The notes under the pieces were generated by a model. That model was not told where the DNA came from, searched no databases, and was given only the letters and a program-made list of their open reading frames with translations. A stretch of 64,000 nucleotides of DNA, from positions 1,116,001 to 1,180,000 of the forward strand of contig CP053031.1 in NCBI GenBank assembly GCA_021496505.1, in the 5' to 3' direction. This document shows positions 48,840 through 57,878 of the stretch, piece by piece. A program made the translations under genes and the position numbers. Each line of letters opens with the position of its first letter. Positions within the stretch are counted from its first letter, which is position 1. This DNA comes from Thermoleophilia bacterium SCSIO 60948 (GTDB lineage Bacteria; Actinomycetota; Thermoleophilia; Solirubrobacterales; 70-9).

Positions 48840-50273
48840 GTGGCGGACTCGACTGGGCAGGGTGGGGGCGGAGATGCCGCCTATCTCGAGAAGCGCCAGC
48901 TGAAGCGCGGGGCCGCGGGCTGGGTGCTCCTGGCCGGGCTCGGCGTGGCGTACGTCATCTCCGGCGACTTCGCCGGCTGGAACTTCGGTCTCGCCGAGGG
49001 CGGTTTCGGCGGTCTGCTGATCGCGACGATCCTGATGGCGACGATGTACAGCTGCCTCGTGCTCGGCCTCGCCGAGATGTCCTCGGCGCTGCCGGTGACC
49101 GGCGCGGGCTACGGATTCGCGCGTCGCGCGCTCGGTCCGCTCGGCGGTTTCGCCACCGGCACTGCGATCCTGATCGAGTACGCGATCGCGCCCGCCGCGA
49201 TCGTCACGTTCATCGGCGGCTACGTCGAGGCGCTGGGGATCTTCGGCCTCGAATCGGGCTGGCCGCTCTACCTCGTCTTCTACGCGATCTTCGTCGGCAT
49301 CCACATCTTCGGAGTCGGCGAGGCGCTCAAGCTGATGTTCGCGATCACCGCGATCGCCGCCGTCGCGCTCATCGTCTTCATCGTCTCGATGATCCCGCAG
49401 TTCGACACCGCCAACCTGACCGACATCGCGGCGACGAACGCCGCCGGCGCCAGCGACTTCCTGCCGTTCGGTATCGCGGGCATCCTGGCCGCGTTCGTCT
49501 ACGGGATCTGGTTCTTCCTCGCCGTGGAGGGCGTCCCGCTCGCCGCCGAGGAGAGCCGCAACCCCACGCGCGACATGCCCCGTGGCCTGATCGCGGCGAT
49601 GCTGACGCTGCTCGTGTTCGCCGGTCTGATCCTGGTCTTCGGCCCGGGCGGCGCGGGCGCTTCGACGATCGCCGAGTCCGACAACCCGCTGCCGCAGGCG
49701 CTCGGCGCCGCGCTCGGCGACGGGTTCGTCCGCGACTTCGTCAACTACGCCGGGCTGGCGGGACTGGTCGCGAGCTTCTTCTCGATCATCTATGCGTACT
49801 CGCGCCAGTTGTTCGCGCTCTCGCGCGCCGGCTACCTGCCGACCGGCCTCTCGGTCACGACCTCCCGGCGCACGCCGGCGATCGCGCTCATCGTGCCGGG
49901 CCTGATCGGGTTCCTGCTCGCCGCGATCACCGAGGACGGCGCGCTGCTGATCAACATCGCGGTCTTCGGAGCCACGGTCTCCTACGTCCTGATGCTCGTC
50001 TCGCACATCGTGCTGCGAAGCAAGGAGCCGAACCTCGAGCGCCCATACAAGACCCCGGGTGGCGTCCTGACGACCGGGATCGGCCTCGTGCTCGCCATCG
50101 CCGCGGTGATCGCGACGTTCTTCGTCGACGAGCTGGCAGCCGGAATCACGGCGGCCGTGTTCCTCGCCTTCATGGCCTACTTCTGGTTCTACAGCCGCCA
50201 CCATCTCGTCGCCTCGGCTCCCGAGGAGGAGTTCGACGCGATCGAGAAGGCCGAGTCGCAGCTGGCGGGCTAG
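48840..50273 (+). CDS. APC-superfamily permease, ethanolamine permease-like
   Basis: The 477-residue transporter has about 12 helices. VISGDFAGWNFGLAEGGFGG and TMYSCLVLGLAEMSSALPVTGAG are close to the ethanolamine permease (Eat) family rather than generic amino acid permeases. GTG 48840 is chosen because GGGAGG lies about 5 bases upstream; ATG 48810 is an alternative. It begins a five-gene cluster whose other members fit gamma-glutamylation of the imported amine. The substrate is inferred from family and context. Confidence 0.85.
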   Translation: MADSTGQGGGGDAAYLEKRQLKRGAAGWVLLAGLGVAYVISGDFAGWNFGLAEGGFGGLLIATILMATMYSCLVLGLAEMSSALPVTGAGYGFARRALGPLGGFATGTAILIEYAIAPAAIVTFIGGYVEALGIFGLESGWPLYLVFYAIFVGIHIFGVGEALKLMFAITAIAAVALIVFIVSMIPQFDTANLTDIAATNAAGASDFLPFGIAGILAAFVYGIWFFLAVEGVPLAAEESRNPTRDMPRGLIAAMLTLLVFAGLILVFGPGGAGASTIAESDNPLPQALGAALGDGFVRDFVNYAGLAGLVASFFSIIYAYSRQLFALSRAGYLPTGLSVTTSRRTPAIALIVPGLIGFLLAAITEDGALLINIAVFGATVSYVLMLVSHIVLRSKEPNLERPYKTPGGVLTTGIGLVLAIAAVIATFFVDELAAGITAAVFLAFMAYFWFYSRHHLVASAPEEEFDAIEKAESQLAG

Positions 50274-50276
50274 TCG

Positions 50277-51620
50277 ATGGCCGAGCCCGCGATGACGCTC
50301 GACGAGCTCCGCGCGAAGGCGGCGGACGGGTCCGTCGACACCGTTCTGCTCGCGATCGCCGACATGGAGGGTCGGGTCCAGGGCAAGCGCCTGACGGCAC
50401 CGTTCTTCCTCGAGGAGATCGTCGGCCACGCCGCGGAGGGCTGCAACTACCTGCTCGCCGTCGACGTCGACATGGAGACGGTCGACGGCTACGAGATGAG
50501 CTCGTGGTCGTCGGGCTACGGCGACTTCGAGATGGTCCCCGACCTCTCGACGCTGCGGCCGGTCCCGTGGCTCGAGGGCACGGTCATCGTGATGGCCGAC
50601 GTCCAATGGCATGACGGCTCGCCCGTCGTCGCGTCGCCGCGCCAGATCCTCCGGCGCCAGCTCGACCGGCTCGCCGAGCGCGGCTGGAAGGCGATGGCGG
50701 GCACCGAGCTCGAGTTCATCGTCTTCAAGGACACCTACGAGGACGCCTGGCGGGGCGCCTATCGCGACCTCGAGCCGGCCAACCTCTACAACATCGACTA
50801 CTCGCTGCTGGGCACCGCGCGCGTCGAGCCGCTGATCCGTCGGATCCGCAACTCGATGATGGGCGCCGGGATGAAGGTCGAGGACTCGAAGGGCGAGTGC
50901 AACTTCGGCCAGCACGAGGTCAACTTCCACTTCGGCGAGGCGCTCGCGACCTCCGACCAGCACGTGATCTACAAGAACGGCGCCAAGGAGATCGCCTCGC
51001 AGGAGGGGATGTCGCTGACGTTCATGGCGAAGTTCGACGAGCGCGAGGGCAGCTCGTGCCACATCCACTGCTCGCTCGCCGACGATTCGGGTCAGAACGC
51101 GTTCGCCGAGGACGACACGCTGTTCGATCGCTTCGTCGCCGGTCAGGTCGCGTGCATGCGCGACATGACCTTGTTCTTCGCGCCGCAGATCAACTCCTAC
51201 AAGCGCTTCGCGAAGGGCTCGTTCGCTCCGACGGCGGTCGCCTGGGGCCACGACAACCGCACCTGCTCGTTGCGCGCCGTCGGCCATGGTGGCGGGCGCC
51301 GGATCGAGAACCGCCTGCCGGGCGCCGACGTCAACCCGTACCTGGCGTTGGCGGCGATGATCGCCTCGGGACTGCACGGGATCGACAACGAGCTCGAGCT
51401 CGAGCCTCCGATGGAGGGGTCGGCCTACGACTCCGACGCGCCGACCGTGCCGCGGACGATGTACGAGGCACGCGAGCTCTTCGGTGCCTCGGAGGTCGCG
51501 CGTGAGGCGTTCGGCCAGGAGGTCGTCGACCACTATCTGAACCGGGCTCGCGTCGAGCTCGAGGCGCATGAGACCGCGGTGACCGACTGGGAACGGTTCC
51601 GCGGCTTCGAACGTTTGTAG
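50277..51620 (+). CDS. Glutamine synthetase-like gamma-glutamyl ligase (GlnA4-like)
   Basis: The 447-residue protein has the type I fold: GTELEFIVF, FGQHEVNFHF (metal glutamates), GSSCHIHCSL (catalytic His region), NSYKRF and GRRIENRLPGADVNPYLALAA. It lacks the adenylylation loop of true GlnA. In Streptomyces a member of this subfamily, GlnA4, makes gamma-glutamylethanolamide; the permease just upstream, 3 bases away, supports that role. Polyamine or another amine remains possible. Confidence 0.83.
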   Translation: MAEPAMTLDELRAKAADGSVDTVLLAIADMEGRVQGKRLTAPFFLEEIVGHAAEGCNYLLAVDVDMETVDGYEMSSWSSGYGDFEMVPDLSTLRPVPWLEGTVIVMADVQWHDGSPVVASPRQILRRQLDRLAERGWKAMAGTELEFIVFKDTYEDAWRGAYRDLEPANLYNIDYSLLGTARVEPLIRRIRNSMMGAGMKVEDSKGECNFGQHEVNFHFGEALATSDQHVIYKNGAKEIASQEGMSLTFMAKFDEREGSSCHIHCSLADDSGQNAFAEDDTLFDRFVAGQVACMRDMTLFFAPQINSYKRFAKGSFAPTAVAWGHDNRTCSLRAVGHGGGRRIENRLPGADVNPYLALAAMIASGLHGIDNELELEPPMEGSAYDSDAPTVPRTMYEARELFGASEVAREAFGQEVVDHYLNRARVELEAHETAVTDWERFRGFERL

Positions 51621-51623
51621 CGT
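51618..51623 (+). promoter_or_regulatory. Internal -10 box TAGCGT, using the ligase stop codon
   Basis: TAGCGT starts with the TAG stop of the ligase gene and ends 7 bases before ATG 51631, so the downstream genes may also be transcribed separately as a leaderless mRNA. Confidence 0.5.
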
Positions 51624-51630
51624 CAGGGCC

Positions 51631-52362
51631 ATGAGCACCGACCTGCCGGTCATCGGCATCTGCGCGGCCGTCGAGCGCGTGCGCTGGGCCGCCTGGAACG
51701 AGACCGTGGTGATGGCGCCCCGCTCCTACGCCCACGCCGTCCAGCGGGCGGGCGCACTCGCCCTCCTGCTGCCGCCCGACGACGGTGGCGCCGGGCGCCG
51801 GGCGGCGCTGCTCGACCAGATCGACGGGCTCCTGCTGGCCGGCGGTTCGGACATCGACCCGGCGCTCTACGGCGCTGAGCCCCACCCCGAGACGAAGGGC
51901 GTCTGGCCCGAGCGTGACGAGTTCGAGCGCGACCTCACCCTCGAGGCGCTCGAGCGCGGGATGCCGATCCTCGGCATCTGCCGCGGGATGCAGGTCCTCA
52001 ATGTGGCGCTCGGCGGCAGCCTCAGCCAGCACCTGCCGGAGATCGTCGGCCACGGCGATCACCGCCACACGCCTGGAACGTTCGGCGACCACGAGGTCGT
52101 GCTCGATCCCGGCTCGCTGGCCGAGCGGGCCGCGGGCGGCCGGCGCCGGCTCGGCGTCAAGTCCCATCACCACCAGGGCGTCGACCGGATCGCCCCTGGG
52201 CTGCGGGTCTCCGGACACGCGGTCGAGGACGAGACGGTGGAGGCGCTCGAGCTTCCCGGGCATCCGTTCTGCCTCGGGGTCCTGTGGCATCCCGAGGAGG
52301 ACGTCGAGGATGCGGTCATCGGCGCGCTGGTCACGGCGAGCCGCTCACTCGTGGAGGTCTGA
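51631..52362 (+). CDS. Class I glutamine amidotransferase-like hydrolase (PuuD-like)
   Basis: The 243-residue enzyme has Cys117 in GICRGMQVLN and His220/Glu222 in LWHPEED, the catalytic triad of gamma-glutamyl-GABA hydrolase PuuD. SHHHQGVDRIAPGL is also typical. Here it would release glutamate and the oxidised amine product, glycine if the amine is ethanolamine. ATG overlaps nothing upstream, but its stop overlaps the aldehyde dehydrogenase ATG by one base. Confidence 0.87.
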   Translation: MSTDLPVIGICAAVERVRWAAWNETVVMAPRSYAHAVQRAGALALLLPPDDGGAGRRAALLDQIDGLLLAGGSDIDPALYGAEPHPETKGVWPERDEFERDLTLEALERGMPILGICRGMQVLNVALGGSLSQHLPEIVGHGDHRHTPGTFGDHEVVLDPGSLAERAAGGRRRLGVKSHHHQGVDRIAPGLRVSGHAVEDETVEALELPGHPFCLGVLWHPEEDVEDAVIGALVTASRSLVEV

Positions 52363-53774
52363 TGAGCGCTGGAACCATCGAGGTCATCGAACCCGCGACC
52401 GGCGCTCCGATGGCGAGCATCGAGCGCGCGGGCGCGGAGGACGTCGACGCCGCCGTCGAGCGGGCGCGCCGGGCGCTGCCGGCCTGGCGGGCGATGGCCC
52501 CGGCCGCCCGGGCCGAGTTGCTCTACGGACTCGCCGACCGGATCGACGCCGAGCGCGAGCACGTCGCGCGGATCGAGGCCCGGAACGCCGGCAAGCCGAT
52601 CTCCGACGCGCGCGGTGAGATCGGCATGGTCGCGGCGACGTTCCGCTACTACGCCGGCGGGGTCGAGCGCCTCACCGGCCGCACGATCCCGGTGGCGGGC
52701 GGTGTCGACATGACCTTCCGGGAGCCGCTCGGGGTCGTCGGTCTGATCACGCCGTGGAACTTCCCAGCCGCGATCGCGTCGTGGAAGCTCGCGCCGGCGC
52801 TCGCCGCCGGCAACACCGTCGTCCTCAAGCCGGCGGAGCTGACGCCGCTCTCGGCGCTCGAGCTCGAGCGGATCGCGCTCGAGGCGGGTCTGCCCGACGG
52901 CGTGATGAACGTCGTCGCGGGGCCCGGCTCGACCTGCGGCTCGCGTCTGGTCTCGCACCCTGACGTCGCCAAGATCGGCTTCACCGGCTCGACCGAGGTC
53001 GGCCGCTCGATCGCGGCCGCCGCCGCCGATCAGATCAAGCGGGTGACGCTCGAGCTCGGCGGGAAGTCGGCCAACGTCGTCTTCGCCGACGCCGACATCG
53101 AGGCGGCCGCGGCGGCCGCGCCCTCGGCGGTCTTCGGCAACGCCGGTCAGGACTGCTGCGCGCGCTCGCGGATCCTCGTCGAGCGCCCCGTCGTCGACGA
53201 GTTCATGGCCGCGCTCGAGCGCTCCGTCGCCGCGATCGACGTCGGCGACCCGCTCAGCGAGGACACCGAGATGGGGCCGCTGATCTCTGCCGCGCACCGC
53301 TCCGAGGTCGCCGCCTACCTGGACACGGGGCTCGACGTCGCGATCCGCGGCTCGGCGCCCGAGGGGGACGGCTTCTGGTTCGCGCCGGCGGTGCTCGCTC
53401 CGGCCTCCAACGACGATCGCGCCGCGCGCGAGGAGATCTTCGGACCGATCGCCTGCGTGATCCCGTTCGACGGCGAGGCGGAGGCGGTGCGGCTCGCCAA
53501 CGACACGATCTACGGGCTGTCCGGCTCGATCTGGACCGAGAACGGCGGCCGAGCGCTGCGCGTCGCGCGTCAGATCGAGACCGGCGTGCTGTCGATCAAC
53601 TCGAACAGCTCGGTCAGGGTCGCGACTCCGTTCGGCGGCTTCAAGCAATCGGGCTACGGTCGTGAGCTCGGACCCGACGCCCTCGACCACTACACCGAGG
53701 TCAAGAACGTCTACTTCGCCACCGGTGAGCCCGAACCGGCGGCCGAACCCGATCGCGACGAGCTGGGCAGCTAG
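52362..53774 (+). CDS. NAD(P)-dependent aldehyde dehydrogenase (PuuC/BetB type)
   Basis: The 470-residue enzyme has catalytic Cys265 (GQDCC), general base Glu231 (LELGGKS), TPWNFP and FTGSTEVG of the cofactor site. In this operon it would oxidise a gamma-glutamyl aldehyde to the acid before the hydrolase removes glutamate. Betaine or aminobutyraldehyde dehydrogenases are close relatives, so motif alone does not fix the substrate. TGATG coupling to the upstream hydrolase; an SDR gene follows. Confidence 0.88.
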   Translation: MSAGTIEVIEPATGAPMASIERAGAEDVDAAVERARRALPAWRAMAPAARAELLYGLADRIDAEREHVARIEARNAGKPISDARGEIGMVAATFRYYAGGVERLTGRTIPVAGGVDMTFREPLGVVGLITPWNFPAAIASWKLAPALAAGNTVVLKPAELTPLSALELERIALEAGLPDGVMNVVAGPGSTCGSRLVSHPDVAKIGFTGSTEVGRSIAAAAADQIKRVTLELGGKSANVVFADADIEAAAAAAPSAVFGNAGQDCCARSRILVERPVVDEFMAALERSVAAIDVGDPLSEDTEMGPLISAAHRSEVAAYLDTGLDVAIRGSAPEGDGFWFAPAVLAPASNDDRAAREEIFGPIACVIPFDGEAEAVRLANDTIYGLSGSIWTENGGRALRVARQIETGVLSINSNSSVRVATPFGGFKQSGYGRELGPDALDHYTEVKNVYFATGEPEPAAEPDRDELGS

Positions 53775-53784
53775 GAGGCCAGGG

Positions 53785-54537
53785 ATGGCAGGACGTTTGG
53801 CCGACAAGGTCTGCGTGATCACCGGCGCCGCGAGCGGGATCGGAGCCGAGTCCGCGCGACTGTTCCGCGCCGAGGGGGCGACGGTCGTCGGCGTCGATCT
53901 GAGCCCGGGCGCCGAGGGCGATCTCGCGATCGCCGCCGACGTCTCCGACGAGGCTCAGGTCGAGGCGATGTACGCGCGGGCGGTCGAGGAGTTCGGCCGC
54001 ATCGACGTCCTGTTCAACAACGCCGGCATCAACCCGCCCGACGACGTCTCCGTGGTCGACGAGCCCGAGGAGGTCTTCGAGCGCGTCCAGCGGATCAACG
54101 TCCGCAGCGTCTTCCTGTGCTGCAAGCACGGGATCCCGCACCTGCTCGAGTCGGGTGGCGGCTCGATCGTCAATACGGCGTCGTTCGTCGCGACGATGGG
54201 GGCGGCGGTCTCGCAGATCTCCTACACCGCCTCGAAGGGCGCGGTGCTGGCGCTCTCGCGCGAGCTCGGGGTCGAGTACGCGCGGCGCGGCGTGCGGGTC
54301 AACGCGCTCTGCCCGGGGCCGGTCGACACGCCGTTGCTCCGCGAGCTCTTCCTCTCCGACCCCCGCAAGGCCGCGCGGCGCCTCGTCCACCTGCCGATGG
54401 GCCGCTTCGCCGAGGCACGCGAGATCGCGCAGGGCGCGCTCTTCCTCGCCTCGGACGACTCCTCCTACATCACCGCCTCGACGTTCATGGTCGACGGCGG
54501 GCTGTCCTCCGCCTACATCACGCCGGAACAGGAGTAG
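53785..54537 (+). CDS. Short-chain dehydrogenase/reductase
   Basis: The 250-residue SDR has TGAASGIG (13-20) for NAD(H), NNAG (78-81) and the catalytic set Ser133, Tyr147, Lys151 (YTASK). Asp38 in VVGVDLS favours NAD(H). AGGAGG lies 6 bases before ATG 53785. As the last gene of the cluster it could oxidise the alcohol of gamma-glutamylethanolamide to the aldehyde, a step needed before the aldehyde dehydrogenase acts. This role is inferred. Confidence 0.87.
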   Translation: MAGRLADKVCVITGAASGIGAESARLFRAEGATVVGVDLSPGAEGDLAIAADVSDEAQVEAMYARAVEEFGRIDVLFNNAGINPPDDVSVVDEPEEVFERVQRINVRSVFLCCKHGIPHLLESGGGSIVNTASFVATMGAAVSQISYTASKGAVLALSRELGVEYARRGVRVNALCPGPVDTPLLRELFLSDPRKAARRLVHLPMGRFAEAREIAQGALFLASDDSSYITASTFMVDGGLSSAYITPEQE

Positions 54538-54557
54538 GCGCCGGCACGAGCCCGGCG

Positions 54558-54563
54558 TAGCCT
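54558..54563 (+). promoter_or_regulatory. -10 box TAGCCT, leaderless start of the gene at 54572
   Basis: TAGCCT ends 8 bases before GTG 54572. Confidence 0.55.
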
Positions 54564-54571
54564 CGGGCGCG

Positions 54572-55189
54572 GTGAGTCGACCACCGAGCAAGCGCGCGGC
54601 CGGGCTCGCGGCGATCGTCGCGGTCCTGATCCCGCTGGTCGCGGTCCTGCTCGGCGAGTCGATCGGCGCCGAGTCGCCGGATGGCGATGACCCGTCGGGC
54701 GAGGACGCGATCGTCTTCGAGCCGGGGGCCGAGCCCGGCGGGGGAGGGTTTCGCCAAACGACCCTCGCGGATCTCGCGCGTCGCGACGAGGTCGTCGTCA
54801 CGGCACGCGCGACCCGCGCCGAGCAGGTCGCGGGCGGTCCGGACGGCGCCGCCTATACGCGCCAGACCTTCGTGCGCGGCGAGACGCTTGCAGGGCAGGT
54901 CGAACGACGCTTCATCGTCCGCTTCTTCGGTGGTCCTGTGCGGACGCCCGACGCCGTGATTCCGGCCGACCCCGAGGACCCGCAGTTCGAGTCCGGCACG
55001 AGCTACCTGCTCGTGCTCGATCGGAGAGCCGGCGGCGAGTGGTCGATCGTCGGACCGGCGGCCGGTCGCTACGAGGTCGGGCGCAGCGGGCTCGAGCCGG
55101 TCGGCTCTGGTCCGGCCCAGTCGGCGCTCGGCGGCCTGTCCCCACAGCAGGCCGCGGGTCGGATCGCGAGGGCGCAGGCCGGCAGCTGA
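54572..55189 (+). CDS. Anchored extracytoplasmic protein of unknown function
   Basis: The 205-residue protein has a membrane segment at about 9-27, an acidic Gly/Pro linker and a beta-rich domain of about 130 residues with VVTARATRAEQV, RFIVRFFGGP and GTSYLLVLDRRAGGEW. I do not recognise the family; the pattern recalls small secreted OB-like domains. The GTG start is placed by TAGCCT 8 bases upstream. It converges with the amidotransferase gene. Confidence 0.62.
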   Translation: MSRPPSKRAAGLAAIVAVLIPLVAVLLGESIGAESPDGDDPSGEDAIVFEPGAEPGGGGFRQTTLADLARRDEVVVTARATRAEQVAGGPDGAAYTRQTFVRGETLAGQVERRFIVRFFGGPVRTPDAVIPADPEDPQFESGTSYLLVLDRRAGGEWSIVGPAAGRYEVGRSGLEPVGSGPAQSALGGLSPQQAAGRIARAQAGS

Positions 55190-55193
55190 GTCC

Positions 55194-55925
55194 TCAGCCG
55201 GGGCTCGCGCCCTGCGTTCGGATCTCAGTGGCCGCGGCGAGAAAGCGGTCGCAGAGCTCGCGGCCGGTCGCGTTCCAGTCCGGCATTCGGCGCTCGGTCT
55301 CCGGGCCGAGGACCTCGGGGTCGACCCCGATTCGTACGGCGTCCGGGTCGGTGTCGAAGATCGAGATCCAGTGCAGCGCGTCGGCGGCCGAGACCTCGGC
55401 GTGGAACTGGATAGCCCATGTCGAGGTGCCGGCTCGAAAAGCCTGGACGCAGACGGGCGAGCGGGCGAGCACGACGACGTCGTCGGGCGGCGCCGTCTCG
55501 TAGGAGTGCCATTGGAAGGCCTCGAACGAGGGCCCGAGTCCGTCGAGCAGGGGGTCGAGCTCGCCCTCCGGCGTCACCTTGACCTCGTGCCAGCCGATCT
55601 CGGGCTCGGACGACCGCCTCGGGGAGCCACCGAGCGCGCCCGACACCAGCTGCGCGCCCAGGCAGACGCCGAGCAACGGGATCTCGTTCGCGTGGACCTC
55701 GGCGAGGATCGCGGTCTCGTCCCTGAGCGCCGGGAAACGGTCGGTCTGATCGACGTTCATCGCGCCGCCGAGCGAGAAGACGGCGTCGGCCTCCAGCGGG
55801 TCCATCGGTCGCTCCTCGCCGTCGAGGATCCGCCACTCGACGAGCTCCCAGCCGGCGTCTGCGATCGCCTCGCGGAACACACCGATCCCGCTGTCGGTCT
55901 GGTTGACGAGTGCGAGGGCGCGCAT
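55194..55925 (-). CDS. Type 1 glutamine amidotransferase (GMP synthase-like)
   Basis: The 243-residue protein has the nucleophile in GVCLGAQ and QFHAEVS with the partner His-Glu, as in free-standing GATase1 proteins that hydrolyse glutamine-like or gamma-glutamyl compounds. The C-terminal 60 residues are extra. CAGACT lies 7 bases before its ATG. It shares the class with the PuuD-like enzyme in the nearby amine cluster but is not closely similar. Confidence 0.82.
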   Translation of the reverse strand: MRALALVNQTDSGIGVFREAIADAGWELVEWRILDGEERPMDPLEADAVFSLGGAMNVDQTDRFPALRDETAILAEVHANEIPLLGVCLGAQLVSGALGGSPRRSSEPEIGWHEVKVTPEGELDPLLDGLGPSFEAFQWHSYETAPPDDVVVLARSPVCVQAFRAGTSTWAIQFHAEVSAADALHWISIFDTDPDAVRIGVDPEVLGPETERRMPDWNATGRELCDRFLAAATEIRTQGASPG

Positions 55926-55938
55926 CGGGCCGAGTCTG

Positions 55939-57132
55939 TCAGGCGCGCTCGCCGGACCTCCGCCTGACCGCGAGGCCGAGGATCGGGAAGACGAGCACGC
56001 TGAGCATCCCGGCGCCGATCAGGCTCAGCGCCTCGGACTCCTTCATCGACCCCGAGTCGACGCCGAGGGTCGTGATCGCGATCAGCAGCGGGAGCGCTGC
56101 GGCGCTGAACAGGGCGAGCGAGGCACGGTCGCGGCCGTCGGGGAGGGCGCGGCGGTAGAGCAGGGCGACCGGGAGGCCGCGCGTCAGCAGGAACAGGACC
56201 GCGAATCCGGGTACGAGGGCGAGCGCCGCCGGGTCCGAGACGAGCGCGTCGAGGTCGAAGTCGATGCCGGTGGCGATGAAGAAGACGGGGACGAGGAAGC
56301 CGAATCCGACGGCCTCGATCTTCGAGCGGAACTCGGCGGCGTCGAGCGACTCCTCGCCCTCGACCTGGAGCGCGATCCCGACGACGATCCCCGCCGTGAA
56401 GGCGCCGAGCACCAGGTCGAGACCGAATCCGGTCGCGAGCGCGACGAGCGCTGCGAGGATGAGGATCGCGAGCCGGACCGCGAGCTGGCCGGAGGAGTGC
56501 ATCGTCGCGCCGAGCAGCCGGACGAGGCGCGCCGGCCGGGCGCGGAGCGCGACGGCGCCGGCGACGACGGCCACGATCGCGAAGACGATCAGCAGCGCGG
56601 AGTGGAGCGGCTCGCCGACCACGAAGGCCGTGATCACCGACAGCGCCACGAGCGGCAGGAACTCACCGGCGGCACCCGCCCCGACGATGAACGCGCCGAG
56701 TCGCTGCTCGACGACGCCGGTGTCGCGGAGGATCGGCATCAGGGTGCCGAGGGCGGTCGTGGTCAGCGCGAGGCCGACCAGGATCGGGGAGTCGATCAGC
56801 CCGGTCGCCGCGAGCCCGGCGGCCACCGCGAGACCGGTCGCCAGCGAGATCGCCCAGCCGCCACCGCCGAGATCGAGCGGCCGGCCCCGTATGCGCGCCG
56901 GATCGAGTTCGAGCCCGGCGAGGAAGAACAGGAAGGCCAACCCGATCGACGACAGGGCCTCGGTGAGCTCGTCGGTCTCGACGATGCCGAGCAGGGATGG
57001 GCCGAGGATGATTCCGAGCGCGACCTCGGCGACGACGATCGGCAACCTGCGACCCGGCGATACGTCGGCGAGGATCGGCGCGAGGACGGCGATCGCGGCG
57101 ATCAGAACCAGGTTGTCCGCGTCGATCTCCAC
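55939..57132 (-). CDS. Cation:proton antiporter, CPA2 family
   Basis: The 397-residue membrane protein has about 12 helices. LPIVVAEVALGIILGPSLLG, FLFFLAGLELD and LGAFTAGIVVGIALQ are KefB/NapA-like; no RCK/TrkA-N domain is attached. TAGCTT ends 9 bases before GTG 57132. It exchanges sodium or potassium for protons; the ion is unknown. Confidence 0.88.
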   Translation of the reverse strand: MEIDADNLVLIAAIAVLAPILADVSPGRRLPIVVAEVALGIILGPSLLGIVETDELTEALSSIGLAFLFFLAGLELDPARIRGRPLDLGGGGWAISLATGLAVAAGLAATGLIDSPILVGLALTTTALGTLMPILRDTGVVEQRLGAFIVGAGAAGEFLPLVALSVITAFVVGEPLHSALLIVFAIVAVVAGAVALRARPARLVRLLGATMHSSGQLAVRLAILILAALVALATGFGLDLVLGAFTAGIVVGIALQVEGEESLDAAEFRSKIEAVGFGFLVPVFFIATGIDFDLDALVSDPAALALVPGFAVLFLLTRGLPVALLYRRALPDGRDRASLALFSAAALPLLIAITTLGVDSGSMKESEALSLIGAGMLSVLVFPILGLAVRRRSGERA

Positions 57133-57141
57133 CTCGCGCGC

Positions 57142-57147
57142 AAGCTA
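57142..57147 (-). promoter_or_regulatory. -10 box TAGCTT before the CPA2 antiporter gene
   Basis: TAGCTT ends 9 bases before GTG 57132. Confidence 0.5.
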
Positions 57148-57185
57148 GCCGACGCGAGCGGCACGGGTTCGGCCCCGTGTTCGCC

Positions 57186-57878
57186 TCAGGCCAGTTCGAC
57201 CCAGGCTGCGAGCCCACGCTCGATCAGATCGGGGAGCAGGGTCTCGAGCGCGAGCGGGCGGCCGGCGTCGATTCCCAGTCCCTCGGCGGCGAGGACGAGC
57301 GCGCCACGACGGTCCTCGCCGAGTGCGATCCAGTCTCCGTGCGCCGCGCCGGGTAGCAGTTCGAGCTCCTCGTCGGAGTCGAGGATCAGCGCGAGATCGG
57401 CGCGGTCGGGTCCGCGCCTGGTGAGCGTGAGCCGGTCCGAGCGCGGCGGGGGGCCGGTCCCCGTCGCGAACAGCTCCGAGTCGAGCGCGTCGCGGGCCGG
57501 CCCGAAGCCGAGTCGTTCGAGCATTCGCAGGATCGCCGGGCGCTCCTCGTCGGTCCACACGCCGCCGCTCGGCTCGAGCACGAGCAGCGGGACGCCCGGC
57601 ATCGTGAACGACGCCCAGCGCGCCGCGATCCGCGCGTCGGACGGGTCGGCGATCTCGCCTTCGATCACGTCGGACGGGCCGCAGCCCGGATGCGAGAGCC
57701 GCGCGGCGACGCGGCGCCGCGCGGAGTCGACGACGAGGACGAGCGCTGCGTCTCCGTCGATGTCCGCGCCGCAGTGGAGGCAGGGGGCTCCGCCGCTGGC
57801 CGCCTGGGTCCTGACGGACTCGATCTGCTCGTCGGAGAGCAGCTCGACGACCTGCGGCGCGACGGAGAGCTCGTTCAC
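57186..57878 (-). CDS. Hypothetical protein with a CxxC motif, coupled to a phosphoesterase
   Basis: I do not recognise this 230-residue protein. It is soluble, has one CLHCGADI motif (Cys-x2-Cys, near 37-40) that might bind zinc with a later cysteine (SHPGCGPSD), and a regular alpha/beta-looking C-terminus. GTG 57878 overlaps the metallophosphoesterase stop by 4 bases, so the two are made together. Confidence 0.68.
   Translation of the reverse strand: MNELSVAPQVVELLSDEQIESVRTQAASGGAPCLHCGADIDGDAALVLVVDSARRRVAARLSHPGCGPSDVIEGEIADPSDARIAARWASFTMPGVPLLVLEPSGGVWTDEERPAILRMLERLGFGPARDALDSELFATGTGPPPRSDRLTLTRRGPDRADLALILDSDEELELLPGAAHGDWIALGEDRRGALVLAAEGLGIDAGRPLALETLLPDLIERGLAAWVELA

Noticed and set aside
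48411-51659. A minus-strand open frame of over 1000 codons
   Set aside because: It runs antisense to the permease and ligase genes, is Arg/Asp-rich and resembles no family; only its last 104 codons, with their own ATG and -10 box, are kept as a gene. High GC makes long spurious frames common here.
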